From positions 19,601 to 83,600 of the forward strand of contig JBBAAM010000007.1 in NCBI GenBank assembly GCA_041658245.1: a stretch of 64,000 nucleotides of DNA, given 5' to 3'. Source of the DNA: Fen-1258 sp041658245. Its GTDB lineage: Bacteria > Bacteroidota > Ignavibacteria > Ignavibacteriales > Melioribacteraceae. Within the stretch, counting starts at the first letter, position 1; every line of letters begins with the position of its first letter. Shown here piece after piece: positions 8,411 through 16,488 of the stretch. The translations under genes and the position numbers were made by a program. The notes under the pieces are model-generated. The model ran no database searches. It was not told where the DNA came from and saw only the letters and a program-made list of their open reading frames with translations.

Positions 8411-8709
8411 CAGAGCACAACCGTTTCTTTTTGTTTTTCTTTAATTGAGATATCAAGTTTATCAACAATAGCCATAATCACAGCATCCACGGGTTTATTT
8501 TTTGTAAAAGTTGTTTGGCGGGCGGAACTACCTTGTGCAACAATGACTATTTCACCAACTCCGGCACCAACAGAATCAACGGCAATTACTGTTGCTTCTT
8601 TTGGTTTATATTCCAAATCAATGTGACGAACAATTAAAAATTTGGCACCGACAAGATTTTCATCTTTACGCGTTGACCATACAGTTCCAATAACTTTGCC
8701 GAGTATCAA
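8410..8709 (-). CDS. Microcompartment vertex protein, EutN/CcmL family (copy 1)
   Basis: A 99-aa EutN/CcmL-family protein: MILGKVIGTVWSTRKDENLVG at the N-terminus and VDSVGAGVGEIVIVAQGSSAR, the pentamer-forming core, in the middle. A short charged C-terminal tail follows. The start is a TTG with GAGAGGG five to six bases upstream, one base after the PIN gene stop. It shares the family layout with the next gene but differs in the tail, so the pair arose by an old duplication. Confidence 0.85.
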   Translation of the reverse strand: MILGKVIGTVWSTRKDENLVGAKFLIVRHIDLEYKPKEATVIAVDSVGAGVGEIVIVAQGSSARQTTFTKNKPVDAVIMAIVDKLDISIKEKQKETVVL

Positions 8710-8710
8710 A

Positions 8711-9103
8711 TTACCCTCTCAATTCTAATGATGTAATTATTTTTATTCTGCTCTCATTATATCTGTAACTATCGTTTGTAAAAATAGGAAGTTTATTGTT
8801 TTTTGCAACAGAACAAACAATCGCGTCGCGTGTGGTCGCAACTTTATTAAAAAAATCTGTAATGGTCAAACTATATCTCGGATGAATACCTAAAACTTTC
8901 ATGGCACGCATAACGGAATCAACACCATGTTTCTCAAGCGGATCGGAAGCATAAAAATATAATTCGGATGCTTGTACAACAGAAGTGAAACACATTCCTG
9001 TTGACATAGCGGCTTCAAGATCAGATAAAGCAGAATCATCTTTTTGAGTAAGATAATCTACAAAAATATCTGTGTCAATCAAGTATTCAATCTTATTTGG
9101 CAT
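8711..9103 (-). CDS. PIN-domain protein, VapC-like toxin candidate
   Basis: A 130-aa PIN-domain protein. The first acidic pair is visible in YLIDTDIFVDYL, Glu in ASELYFY, and the late acidic residues in TTRDAIVCSVAK and FTNDSYRY; these match the four-acidic-residue metal site of PIN RNases. An earlier GTG would add 14 residues, but the ATG at 9101-9103 begins just before the conserved strand. The upstream 62-aa gene overlaps it by 11 bp and is the natural antitoxin candidate. Confidence 0.78.
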   Translation of the reverse strand: MPNKIEYLIDTDIFVDYLTQKDDSALSDLEAAMSTGMCFTSVVQASELYFYASDPLEKHGVDSVMRAMKVLGIHPRYSLTITDFFNKVATTRDAIVCSVAKNNKLPIFTNDSYRYNESRIKIITSLELRG

Positions 9104-9281
9104 GTGGGAGAAATTTACTCTTAAAACTTGTTGTACGAAGGACACTCTTGCAATTCAAGAAGTCGTGAATGATTTCATCCGGCAATGATTGTAATAACTT
9201 AATTTTTTGGAATAGTGTTTTGTCCTTGATTTCATTGGGTATATTGCTTGTAACGATTTTTTTTATTCCTTTTTTACTCAT
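9093..9281 (-). CDS. Small hypothetical protein, possible antitoxin of the PIN gene
   Basis: A 62-aa, lysine-rich, mostly helical protein (MSKKGIKKIVTSNIP, then LFQKIKLLQSLPDEIIHDFL). It does not match an antitoxin family I recognise. The evidence for being real is position: its ATG overlaps the deoB stop (ATGAGTAA) and its stop overlaps the PIN start by 11 bp, so it fits tightly between two genes. The antitoxin role is inferred from order only. Confidence 0.55.
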   Translation of the reverse strand: MSKKGIKKIVTSNIPNEIKDKTLFQKIKLLQSLPDEIIHDFLNCKSVLRTTSFKSKFLPHAK

Positions 9282-10437
9282 TTAAGAAACTTGTTCCTTT
9301 CAAATCATTATTGATCTTAAAATAATGTGCAACAGTTTGCGCGACATCAGAAAAAGTTTTACGTGTACCTAAATTCTTACCTTGAATATTTTTTCTATAA
9401 TAGAGAAGCGGTACATATTCCCGTGTATGATCTGTGCTAATATCAGTTGGGTCATTACCGTGATCTGCGGTTAGGATTAAACGGTCTGTTTCATCAAGAT
9501 AATTTACGATCTCTGGTAATCGTGTATCAAATTCTTTAAGAGCGTTGTGAAGTCCTTCGGGATCGTTTCTATGGCCATAGTAAACATCAAAATCCACAAG
9601 ATTGGTGAAAATGAAAGATCCTTTAACATTTTTTGCTGTCTCGATAATCTTTTCAATTCCCTCTTGATTAGATTTTGTTTTCAGTTTGTGTTTTATCCCC
9701 TTGTAGTTGAATAGATCATTTACTTTCCCGATTGCATAGGTCTCTATTCCTTCATTCAAACAAAAATCCAAAATTGTCGGTGAGGGCGGATCAAGAGAAA
9801 AATCTTTTCGATTTGTTGTACGGGTATAATTTCCTTCTGTCCCAATAAATGGTCTAGCTATAATTCTTCCAACGGCGTCTTTACCGACTAAAACTTTTTC
9901 GCGTGCAATCGTACAAATTTCGTAAAGTTTATTTATGGGTATTACTTCTTCATGAACCGCGATTTGAAAAACTGAATCTGCGGAAGTGTAAACAATCGGA
10001 TAGCCGGTTCTTTCATGTTCTGCACCAAGGTCTTTAATAATTTCTGTTCCCGAGGCGGCATAATTACCAAGAATATTTTTCAGACCGGTGGCATTTAAAA
10101 ATCTGTTGATAAGTTCTTGCGGAAATCCATCAGGATAAAACGGAAATCCAATCTCAACTTTTAACCCGCCTAATTCCCAATGTCCGGTTGTAGAATCTTT
10201 TCCCGGAGAGATCTCTGATAACTTTCCATACGAAGCTAATGGTTGGTTTTGTGCTTGAATACCAAGGATGGGATTAATATTTCCTAATCCAAATTGTTCA
10301 AGATTAGGTAAATTCAAACCGCCGAGACGATTTGCCATATTGCCAAGTGTATTGCTTCCTTGATCAGAATAATTTTTAGCATCGGGCAGTTCACCAATCC
10401 CGACACCATCGAGAACTATAACAAAGAAATTGTTCAC
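9274..10437 (-). CDS. deoB: Phosphopentomutase
   Basis: Interconverts ribose/deoxyribose 1- and 5-phosphates in nucleoside salvage. 387 aa, normal for the alkaline-phosphatase-superfamily type. Metal-site motifs are seen in order: VIVLDGVGIGELPDA at the N-terminus, the NTLGNMA region carrying the phosphorylated Thr, TADHGNDPT near residue 328, and STDHTREYVPLLY. Start is GTG at 10435-10437. It is followed immediately (8-bp overlap) by the 62-aa gene, then the PIN, EutN and sigma genes. No other nucleoside-catabolic gene is adjacent. Confidence 0.95.
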   Translation of the reverse strand: MNNFFVIVLDGVGIGELPDAKNYSDQGSNTLGNMANRLGGLNLPNLEQFGLGNINPILGIQAQNQPLASYGKLSEISPGKDSTTGHWELGGLKVEIGFPFYPDGFPQELINRFLNATGLKNILGNYAASGTEIIKDLGAEHERTGYPIVYTSADSVFQIAVHEEVIPINKLYEICTIAREKVLVGKDAVGRIIARPFIGTEGNYTRTTNRKDFSLDPPSPTILDFCLNEGIETYAIGKVNDLFNYKGIKHKLKTKSNQEGIEKIIETAKNVKGSFIFTNLVDFDVYYGHRNDPEGLHNALKEFDTRLPEIVNYLDETDRLILTADHGNDPTDISTDHTREYVPLLYYRKNIQGKNLGTRKTFSDVAQTVAHYFKINNDLKGTSFLNE

Positions 10438-10453
10438 AGGGTACTTTCGAATG

Positions 10454-12331
10454 TTAGCTGATACTTTTTACCGTGTTGCCGCCTTTTTCTAATGCTTTTT
10501 TAAGTGCAAGTTCCGCATTAGATAAGATCTCTTGAACATCGGTTTTGTTTGTTGTTGAAGCAACTCCGATCGAAACAGTAAATGTTGTTTGCTTAGAAAC
10601 TATAGCAATCGGTTTGCGGGCAATTTTAATCCGTATTTTTTCCGCCCATAGAAAAACATCTTTCGGTGACATATTGAAAAAATATACTGCAAAAACTTTT
10701 TGGCTTAATCGCCCGATTAAATTTAACGGTGTCATTTCATCTTTAATGATCTGTGAAACTACACGTACAATTTTAGGGAACGGATCGCTTTCAAATAATG
10801 AATCTTGTTCCAGAAATTCATCAATTTTGATCATTGCAATTGCACCTTGAATTCCTAATTCTTTACTGCGGACAAGATCAACGGTAAACCGTTCGAGGAA
10901 CGAATCATAATTCAAAGTTTTTGTTTCTGCATCAACTGAAAGCAAACTTTTTAGAACACTAATGGTTGAATACGAATGAAGTATGAAAGCAAATATCTTC
11001 GTTGCGTTCTTGATAAAAGTAACTTCATTATTTGAATAAACATTTTTTTTCAAACTTTCGAAGCACAGAACTCCAAAGTTTTGCTCATCATAAACTAAAG
11101 GAATTGCTAAGAAAGAACCATCGAAACTAACATCTTCACTTTTTGCAAAGCGAGGAATTTCTGAAATTGAAGTATCATCAATCTTAACAGGAGTTGCACT
11201 TAATATAGCTCTTCCGATCAAAGTTCCGGAAAGATCAATTTCTAAATTTTCACCGACATACTTTAAGGAAGTTTTATTAATAATCTTTGAAGTCTTAAAT
11301 TTATGTTCCGACGGATAATAAGAAACAAAAGTAAAAGAATCCCAATCTATTAACCCCTGGACTGCATTCTCAATAGTTCTATGAAGATCGGACTCAGATT
11401 CAATTTTTTTATCGTGACTCAACATGTTAAGCAAAGTATTTAATCTCATCTCTGCTTGAGATTCGGAAAATTTTTCTTCGAATAATGTTATTATGATTGA
11501 AATGACTCGAACAATTCTGCCGAGTGCATAAACTTGTTCAATTCCGAACGCATCATTTACTTTAGAATCGAGAACAAGAATACCGGTTAATGATTTACCA
11601 TAGAATAATGGCACACCGACAAAACTCTTAATTCCCTGTGGGGCGCTGTAATATCTTATCACATCTATTTCAGCATTTGAAGAAATGTCAGTCAATAACT
11701 CGGGTTCTTCTTTTTGGACAATCTTCCCGAGTATATCATCTTCAAGATCATATTTTTGTTGTGTAATTTGAGATGAACTTGTTACATAACGTTCAAGCGT
11801 TAATCGTTTTCTATTTTTATTGTACCAGAAAAAAGCTGCTGTGTGAGCCATGAAAGAATCTTTTACTACACTTAAAATTTTTTCAAGAACAAAACCGAAT
11901 TGTTCATCATGATTAACGTCTTCCGGAAGCTGTTCGTGAACAATCTTTTCAAAATTTTGTTTGAAGTCAGGCGGCTTAAAAAGATCTTTATTGCTACGGT
12001 TAATACCCGAAGCAAAATTATCAGCTGTAATTACTTCAATATTTTTTGTCGGAGAAATTATTTTGAAATCTTCACCGGCATCTGTTCCATATCGGTACTG
12101 CTCATTTGCTTTATCTTCTTCAAAAAGATCTGATTGCAAATCAAAATCAGTTTCAATTGAATTATTTTTCATGGAATCGCGCAGGAAAATAATGAATCCT
12201 GAATAAACAAGAAGAATAACACCGGAAATAATTTTGAGGGTAAAATCATCGGTAAAAAATGGAATTACTACAAGAATTGGAATAAATAAGAAAATGAAAA
12301 TTCTCTTTCTGATTTTTTCTGTAATTCCCAT
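10454..12331 (-). CDS. Membrane-anchored GAF-GAF protein with degenerate GGDEF domain
   Basis: A 625-aa protein. Residues 10-50 form two adjacent transmembrane helices. A linker to about 140 is followed by a first GAF domain (about 140-290, with GVPLFYGKSLTGILVLDS) and a second (about 310-455, with AIPLVYDEQNFGVLCFES). The last 150 residues have the fold landmarks of a diguanylate cyclase (AIMIKIDEF, VSIGVAS) but the active-site GGDEF motif is replaced by LSQKVF, so cyclase activity is unlikely. It could instead be a nucleotide or c-di-GMP sensor. It is followed 16 bp later by deoB. Confidence 0.82.
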   Translation of the reverse strand: MGITEKIRKRIFIFLFIPILVVIPFFTDDFTLKIISGVILLVYSGFIIFLRDSMKNNSIETDFDLQSDLFEEDKANEQYRYGTDAGEDFKIISPTKNIEVITADNFASGINRSNKDLFKPPDFKQNFEKIVHEQLPEDVNHDEQFGFVLEKILSVVKDSFMAHTAAFFWYNKNRKRLTLERYVTSSSQITQQKYDLEDDILGKIVQKEEPELLTDISSNAEIDVIRYYSAPQGIKSFVGVPLFYGKSLTGILVLDSKVNDAFGIEQVYALGRIVRVISIIITLFEEKFSESQAEMRLNTLLNMLSHDKKIESESDLHRTIENAVQGLIDWDSFTFVSYYPSEHKFKTSKIINKTSLKYVGENLEIDLSGTLIGRAILSATPVKIDDTSISEIPRFAKSEDVSFDGSFLAIPLVYDEQNFGVLCFESLKKNVYSNNEVTFIKNATKIFAFILHSYSTISVLKSLLSVDAETKTLNYDSFLERFTVDLVRSKELGIQGAIAMIKIDEFLEQDSLFESDPFPKIVRVVSQIIKDEMTPLNLIGRLSQKVFAVYFFNMSPKDVFLWAEKIRIKIARKPIAIVSKQTTFTVSIGVASTTNKTDVQEILSNAELALKKALEKGGNTVKSIS

Positions 12332-12423
12332 CCGTCCTTCTTAAGATCTAGTGAAAGAAATATGTCCTAAATTATTATTCCTTACAACTTTACATTCAAT
12401 AATAAGAAAGATTTAAGTGATTT

Positions 12424-13005
12424 TCATATAAGGAAGAGAGAGGTCAACAACTTTACTACTTCTTTTTTACCGGTACCTTTAATAGTTGAATAGAAAAGCA
12501 TATTCTCGCCGTATATGAGCTCCGGGAAGAATTTATTGATTTGCTTTTGTGCTGAAGCCAGTTCGGATTGTTTTAGTTTATCAGATTTGTTCAGAATAAT
12601 AAAATACGGGATATTCTGTTTGTGCAGGAATTCATTTAGTTCGATATCCAACTGCATTGGATCATGGCGGCTGTCAATTATATGAACAGCAAGATCAATA
12701 TTTTTATTAAGTGAAAAATATTTTTCCAGCAAATACTGCCATGCGTCCCGTTCACTTTTTGAAACCCTTGCATAACCAAAACCAGGTAAGTCTACTAAAA
12801 AAAATTTATTTTCTACTAAATAGTAATTAATGGAACGTGTTTTACCCGGGTGAGAAGAAGTCTTGGCTAATTTTGTATTAAACAAGGAATTAATAAATGA
12901 AGATTTACCCACATTTGAACGACCGCAAAGAACAACCGTAGATAAATCTTGTTTCGGTAATTCGTTTAGATTATAAACCGGTTTTATGAATTCAATTTTT
13001 TTCAT
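12424..13005 (-). CDS. engB: Ribosome biogenesis GTPase YihA/YsxC (EngB)
   Basis: GTPase that helps late assembly of the large ribosomal subunit. 193 aa from the ATG chosen here. G motifs in order: G1 GRSNVGKSS near residue 28, G2-region TSSHPGKTRSINYY, G3 DLPGFGYARVS, G4 NKSDK near 145. The frame is open 14 codons further upstream, but those codons lie within the rplQ terminator hairpin, so the start MKKIEFIKPVYN was preferred. It lies just downstream of the ribosomal cluster in the same direction. Confidence 0.93.
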   Translation of the reverse strand: MKKIEFIKPVYNLNELPKQDLSTVVLCGRSNVGKSSFINSLFNTKLAKTSSHPGKTRSINYYLVENKFFLVDLPGFGYARVSKSERDAWQYLLEKYFSLNKNIDLAVHIIDSRHDPMQLDIELNEFLHKQNIPYFIILNKSDKLKQSELASAQKQINKFFPELIYGENMLFYSTIKGTGKKEVVKLLTSLFLI

Positions 13006-13011
13006 AGAAAC

Positions 13012-13044
13012 AAAAAAGAGTAACCGAAGATCGATTACTCTTTT
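13012..13044 (-). terminator. Intrinsic terminator after rplQ
   Basis: On the minus strand AAAAGAGUAAUCGA pairs with UCGGUUACUCUUUU (14 bp including one U-G pair, UCU loop), followed by two further U residues. It lies 24 bp after the rplQ stop and ends just before the engB ATG, so it probably ends the alpha-operon transcript; engB would then depend on read-through or on its own start. Confidence 0.85.
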
Positions 13045-13068
13045 CAAAATAATTTATGATTTATCTTA

Positions 13069-13641
13069 TCAACTGCCTTTTTTCTGCGGAGTTTTTGTAG
13101 TTTTAATTTTTTTCTCTTTTACATCCGGTTTTTCTTTAGGCGATTTTTCTCTTTTGGATTTTGGAGCTGATTTCTTTTTCAGTTTTTCAGCTTTCTTTTC
13201 TTCTGCTTTAGTTTCTTCTACTTTTGAATCTGTAGGCTTCTCTTCATCTTTAGTTTTCTTTGGTGCTTTAGGTTTTACTATTCCACTGAAATCTACTAAT
13301 TCAATGATTGCCATTTCAGCGCCATCGCCTTTCCTTCGTCCTAAACGAACAACGCGAGTGTAACCACCTGCTCTATCACCAATTTTAGAAATAATGTCTG
13401 AAAATAATCCTGACACAATTTCTCTATCGTTAATTTGTGCGGAGACATATCTTCTTGTATGAACAGAATCTGTTTTTGCTTTTGTTATTAGAGGTTCAAC
13501 AAAACCGCGCAGTTCCTTAGCTTTTGCTGTAGTGGTTGTAATCTTTTTGTGCTTTAATAAAGATGCAGCTAATGATCTCAATAATGCAAGTCTGTGACTT
13601 GCTGTTCTGCCTAATTTTCTACCTTTAACTCTATGTCTCAT
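13069..13641 (-). CDS. rplQ: 50S ribosomal protein L17 with long basic/acidic tail
   Basis: Large-subunit protein near the exit tunnel. The core is in residues 1-125: MRHRVKGRKLGRTASHRLAL, then TTTAKAKELRGFVEPLIT and GDRAGGYTRVVRLGRR. At 190 aa it is about 65 residues longer than the typical L17; the extra tail is rich in Lys, Glu and Pro (for example KEKPDVKEKK) and probably disordered. Such tails are common in the Bacteroidota-Chlorobiota group. It is the last gene of the alpha operon, 20 bp after rpoA. Confidence 0.96.
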   Translation of the reverse strand: MRHRVKGRKLGRTASHRLALLRSLAASLLKHKKITTTTAKAKELRGFVEPLITKAKTDSVHTRRYVSAQINDREIVSGLFSDIISKIGDRAGGYTRVVRLGRRKGDGAEMAIIELVDFSGIVKPKAPKKTKDEEKPTDSKVEETKAEEKKAEKLKKKSAPKSKREKSPKEKPDVKEKKIKTTKTPQKKGS

Positions 13642-13661
13642 TCTTTAACCTTCTGGAAATA

Positions 13662-14657
13662 CTAGTTGTTTTCTGGTTTATCTTTTATATACTTGTCAAC
13701 ATCCATACCGAACTCAAGTCCGTAATTTTCAACGATCTCGATCAACTCAGCCAAAGATTTTCTTCCGAAATTTCTAAACTTAAGCATTTCGCTTTCATCT
13801 CTCTTAACAAGATCGGATAAGTTTTTGATGTTTGCAGCTTTTAAGCAATTATGTGAACGGACACTCAACTCAAGATCGTCAACATTTGTTAAAAGAATCT
13901 TTTTGATTCTTTCTGCTTCAGCATCTTTTTCATTTTCAACTTTTTCTTCTTCAGGCTCAGCATCAAAGTTGATGAATATTTGAATATGATCTTTCAATAT
14001 TTTTGCTGAACCGGAAAGAGCTTCTTCCGGTGTTATTGATCCGTCAGTATGAATATCAATTGATAATTTTTCATAATCATTTTTTTCACCGATACGTACG
14101 TTTTCAACATTGTAATGAACATTAATGATCGGTGTAAATATCGAATCAATCGGGATTGTACCAATAGTCATTTCCGGAATTTTCTGTTCATTGGAAGGAA
14201 CATATCCTTTTCCAATTCCGAACTTTAATTCCATATTTAACTTTGCATCAGAGTTCAAGCGCGCAATGTGAAGATCCGGGTTTAATATTTCAATATCCGG
14301 ACAAGCTTTTTGAATATCTCCGGCTCTAAATTCTTTTGAACCGTTAAAAGTAATTTCACAACCGGTAACTTTCTTATTAACGATTCTCATTCTTACTTTT
14401 TTCAAATTAAGAATAAGTTCTGTAACGTCTTCAACTACACCGGGAACTGTTGAAAACTCGTGTAAGACTCCCTCAATCTTAATAGCAGTTACTGCAGCTC
14501 CGGTAAGGGATGATAACAACACTCTTCTTAAAGCATTGCCTAATGTAACTCCAAAACCTCTCTCAAGAGGTTGGATCAGAAATCTTCCAAAATTTTCTTT
14601 ACTTGAAGATTCGTCGAGAACGACACCATCGGGCATCTTTATGAATGGATAACTCAT
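13662..14657 (-). CDS. rpoA: RNA polymerase alpha subunit
   Basis: 331-aa scaffold of RNA polymerase. The N-terminal dimerisation domain shows LERGFGVTLGNALRRVLL near residue 35, and the C-terminal DNA/activator-binding domain shows LELSVRSHNCLKAANI and FGRKSLAELIE. An acidic linker (EPEEEKVENEKDAEAER) joins them. Order rpsD-rpoA-rplQ is the standard alpha-operon order. Confidence 0.98.
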   Translation of the reverse strand: MSYPFIKMPDGVVLDESSSKENFGRFLIQPLERGFGVTLGNALRRVLLSSLTGAAVTAIKIEGVLHEFSTVPGVVEDVTELILNLKKVRMRIVNKKVTGCEITFNGSKEFRAGDIQKACPDIEILNPDLHIARLNSDAKLNMELKFGIGKGYVPSNEQKIPEMTIGTIPIDSIFTPIINVHYNVENVRIGEKNDYEKLSIDIHTDGSITPEEALSGSAKILKDHIQIFINFDAEPEEEKVENEKDAEAERIKKILLTNVDDLELSVRSHNCLKAANIKNLSDLVKRDESEMLKFRNFGRKSLAELIEIVENYGLEFGMDVDKYIKDKPENN

Positions 14658-14683
14658 TTAGTATCCTCTTTATAATTTTATAA

Positions 14684-15310
14684 TTACTTAGAATACAACT
14701 CAACAATCAATTGTTCGTTTGCATTCAATGGAATATCTTCTCTTTCAGGAACATTTAAGAATGTACCGGATAGAGTAGCTTTATCTACTGACAACCAACT
14801 GTAGACGTTGTCTTTTGTTCTTCTTAAGGAATTGTGAATAGCATCAAGCTTTTTACTTTTATCTCTAACAGAAATTACATCGCCGGAAGAAAGTGAGAAT
14901 GAAGGAATATTAACAATTTGCCCATTAACGGTAAAGTGCCTGTGAAGAACTAATTGACGGGCAGATTTTCTTGAAGGTGCAAACCCAAGACGGAAAACTG
15001 TATTATCCAATCTCTTTTCTAAAAGTTTAATTAAGTTACCACCGGTAACACCTTTTTGACGAATTGCATTATCAAAATAATTATGGAACTGAGTTTCCTG
15101 CAACCCATAAATTCTTTTTACCTTCTGTTTTTCTCGAAGCTGAACGCCGTATTCAGAAAATTTTGTTCTTCGTGTTAAGCCGTGTTGCCCAGGTGCATAG
15201 TTCTTCTGTTCCAACGGGCATTTTTCGGATAAGCACTTAGATCCTTTTAAAAATAATTTTGTCTTTTCCCTTCTGCATAATCTGCAACTCGGGCCAGTGT
15301 ATCTTGCCAT
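14684..15310 (-). CDS. rpsD: 30S ribosomal protein S4
   Basis: 208-aa primary 16S rRNA binder and assembly initiator. The N-terminus carries four Cys residues (SCRLCRREK and SKCLSEKC), the zinc-binding C+ form of S4, followed by the PGQHG loop. The S4 RNA-binding domain (RLDNTVFRLGF, then VNGQIVNIPS) is in the middle. In many bacteria S4 represses its own operon, but no leader structure could be verified here. Confidence 0.98.
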   Translation of the reverse strand: MARYTGPSCRLCRREKTKLFLKGSKCLSEKCPLEQKNYAPGQHGLTRRTKFSEYGVQLREKQKVKRIYGLQETQFHNYFDNAIRQKGVTGGNLIKLLEKRLDNTVFRLGFAPSRKSARQLVLHRHFTVNGQIVNIPSFSLSSGDVISVRDKSKKLDAIHNSLRRTKDNVYSWLSVDKATLSGTFLNVPEREDIPLNANEQLIVELYSK

Positions 15311-15326
15311 CTAAAGTTTCTCCTGA

Positions 15327-15713
15327 TTAAACTCTTCTGCGTTTTGGTGGTCTGCAACCGTTATGAGGAATTGGCGTTTGATCTTTGATTGATAGAATAT
15401 CCAATCCTGCTGTATTTAAAGCTCTGATTGCTGCTTCTCTTCCTGAACCGGGACCTTTAACAAGCACATCAATTTTTCTTAGTCCTAAACCATGCGCTTC
15501 TTTACCGGCAGCTTCTGCGGTAACTTGTGCAGCAAATGGAGTATTTTTTCTTGAACCCTTAAAACCGTTTTTACCGGCTGAAGACCAAGAAATAGTATTT
15601 CCATAAATATCTGTAATCGTAACTATCACGTTGTTGAAAGTGGCTTTAATATGTGCAACACCAACAGCATCAACATGAACTTTCTTTTTAGTCTTTTTAA
15701 CAACTTTTGCCAA
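15327..15713 (-). CDS. rpsK: 30S ribosomal protein S11
   Basis: 128-aa platform protein that contacts the mRNA near the E site. Recognised by FNNVIVTITDIYGNTISW, GSRKNTPFAAQ, KGPGSGREAAIRAL and the C-terminal TPIPHNGCRPPKRRRV. It sits between rpsM and rpsD with short gaps, as in other alpha operons. Confidence 0.98.
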   Translation of the reverse strand: MAKVVKKTKKKVHVDAVGVAHIKATFNNVIVTITDIYGNTISWSSAGKNGFKGSRKNTPFAAQVTAEAAGKEAHGLGLRKIDVLVKGPGSGREAAIRALNTAGLDILSIKDQTPIPHNGCRPPKRRRV

Positions 15714-15740
15714 TTTAACTCCTCAATAAAAAATAATTAA

Positions 15741-16124
15741 TTACTTCTTAGCCGGTGTTTTCTTTTTGCCGGCAACTGTTTTACGTTTTCCTTTACGCGT
15801 TCTTGAGTTAGTTCTAGTACGCTGTCCGCGAACAGGTAAACTTCTTCTGTGGCGAAGACCGCGATATGAACCAATATCCATTAATCGTTTAATATTCTGT
15901 TGAACTTCACTTCTTAATGAACCTTCAACTTTATAATCGGCAGTCATTACAGAACGAATCTTTGCAATTTCTTCTTCTGTTAATTCACTAACTTTTTTAT
16001 TCGGATTAACATTCGCTCTAGTAAGAATTTCCATTGCCGATTTATCACCGATACCGAAAATGTAAGTAAGACCGATGAAAGCTTTTTTATTTTTTGGTAA
16101 ATCAATACCTGCTAAACGAGCCAA
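15741..16124 (-). CDS. rpsM: 30S ribosomal protein S13
   Basis: 127-aa head protein that contacts P-site tRNA and bridges to the 50S subunit. Visible landmarks are MARLAGIDLPKNKKAFIGL, TYIFGIG and the C-terminal RGLRHRRSLPVRGQRTRTNSRT followed by a Lys-rich tail that reaches the P site. First large gene of the alpha set after rpmJ. Confidence 0.98.
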   Translation of the reverse strand: MARLAGIDLPKNKKAFIGLTYIFGIGDKSAMEILTRANVNPNKKVSELTEEEIAKIRSVMTADYKVEGSLRSEVQQNIKRLMDIGSYRGLRHRRSLPVRGQRTRTNSRTRKGKRKTVAGKKKTPAKK

Positions 16125-16142
16125 ATCTATAACCTCCTAAGT

Positions 16143-16256
16143 TTAACCTTGTCTCTGTTTATGTTTAGGGTTTTTACAAATAACTCTAACAACCCCTTTT
16201 CTTTTAATTATCTTACAGTTTTCACAAATCTTGCGAACAGATGAGCGAACCTTCAT
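16143..16256 (-). CDS. rpmJ: 50S ribosomal protein L36, zinc-binding form
   Basis: 37-aa protein found by reading the gap between infA and rpsM. It begins MKVRSSVRKIC and ends KNPKHKQRQG. The CENC pair, the later Cys and the His in PKHK form the C+ zinc ribbon. The ATG is at 16254-16256 and the TAA at 16143-16145, 10 bp after infA and 18 bp before rpsM. Position infA-rpmJ-rpsM is canonical. Confidence 0.95.
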   Translation of the reverse strand: MKVRSSVRKICENCKIIKRKGVVRVICKNPKHKQRQG

Positions 16257-16266
16257 TTCTACTCCG

Positions 16267-16485
16267 TTATTTATATCTGTATGTAATTCTACCTTTTTTC
16301 AAATCGTAAGGTGAAAGTTCTATGGCAACTTTATCACCAACCAAAATTTTTATGAAATGCATTCTCATTTTACCGGAAATATGAGCAAGAATTTCGTGGC
16401 CGTTATCGAGTCGGACTTTAAAATGTGCATTAGGTAAAGTTTCAGTAACTATTCCGTCAACCTTTATCGGTCCTTGTTTAGCCAT
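16267..16485 (-). CDS. infA: Translation initiation factor IF-1
   Basis: 72-aa single OB-fold protein that occupies the A site of the 30S subunit during initiation. Recognised by KVDGIVTETLPNAHFKVRL, GHEILAHISGKMRMHFI and the end DLKKGRITYRYK. It starts 3 bp after the map stop and precedes rpmJ. Confidence 0.98.
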   Translation of the reverse strand: MAKQGPIKVDGIVTETLPNAHFKVRLDNGHEILAHISGKMRMHFIKILVGDKVAIELSPYDLKKGRITYRYK

Positions 16486-16488
16486 TTA

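Noticed and set aside
13006..13047. N-terminal extension of EngB (14 codons)
   Set aside because: These codons form the rplQ terminator hairpin.
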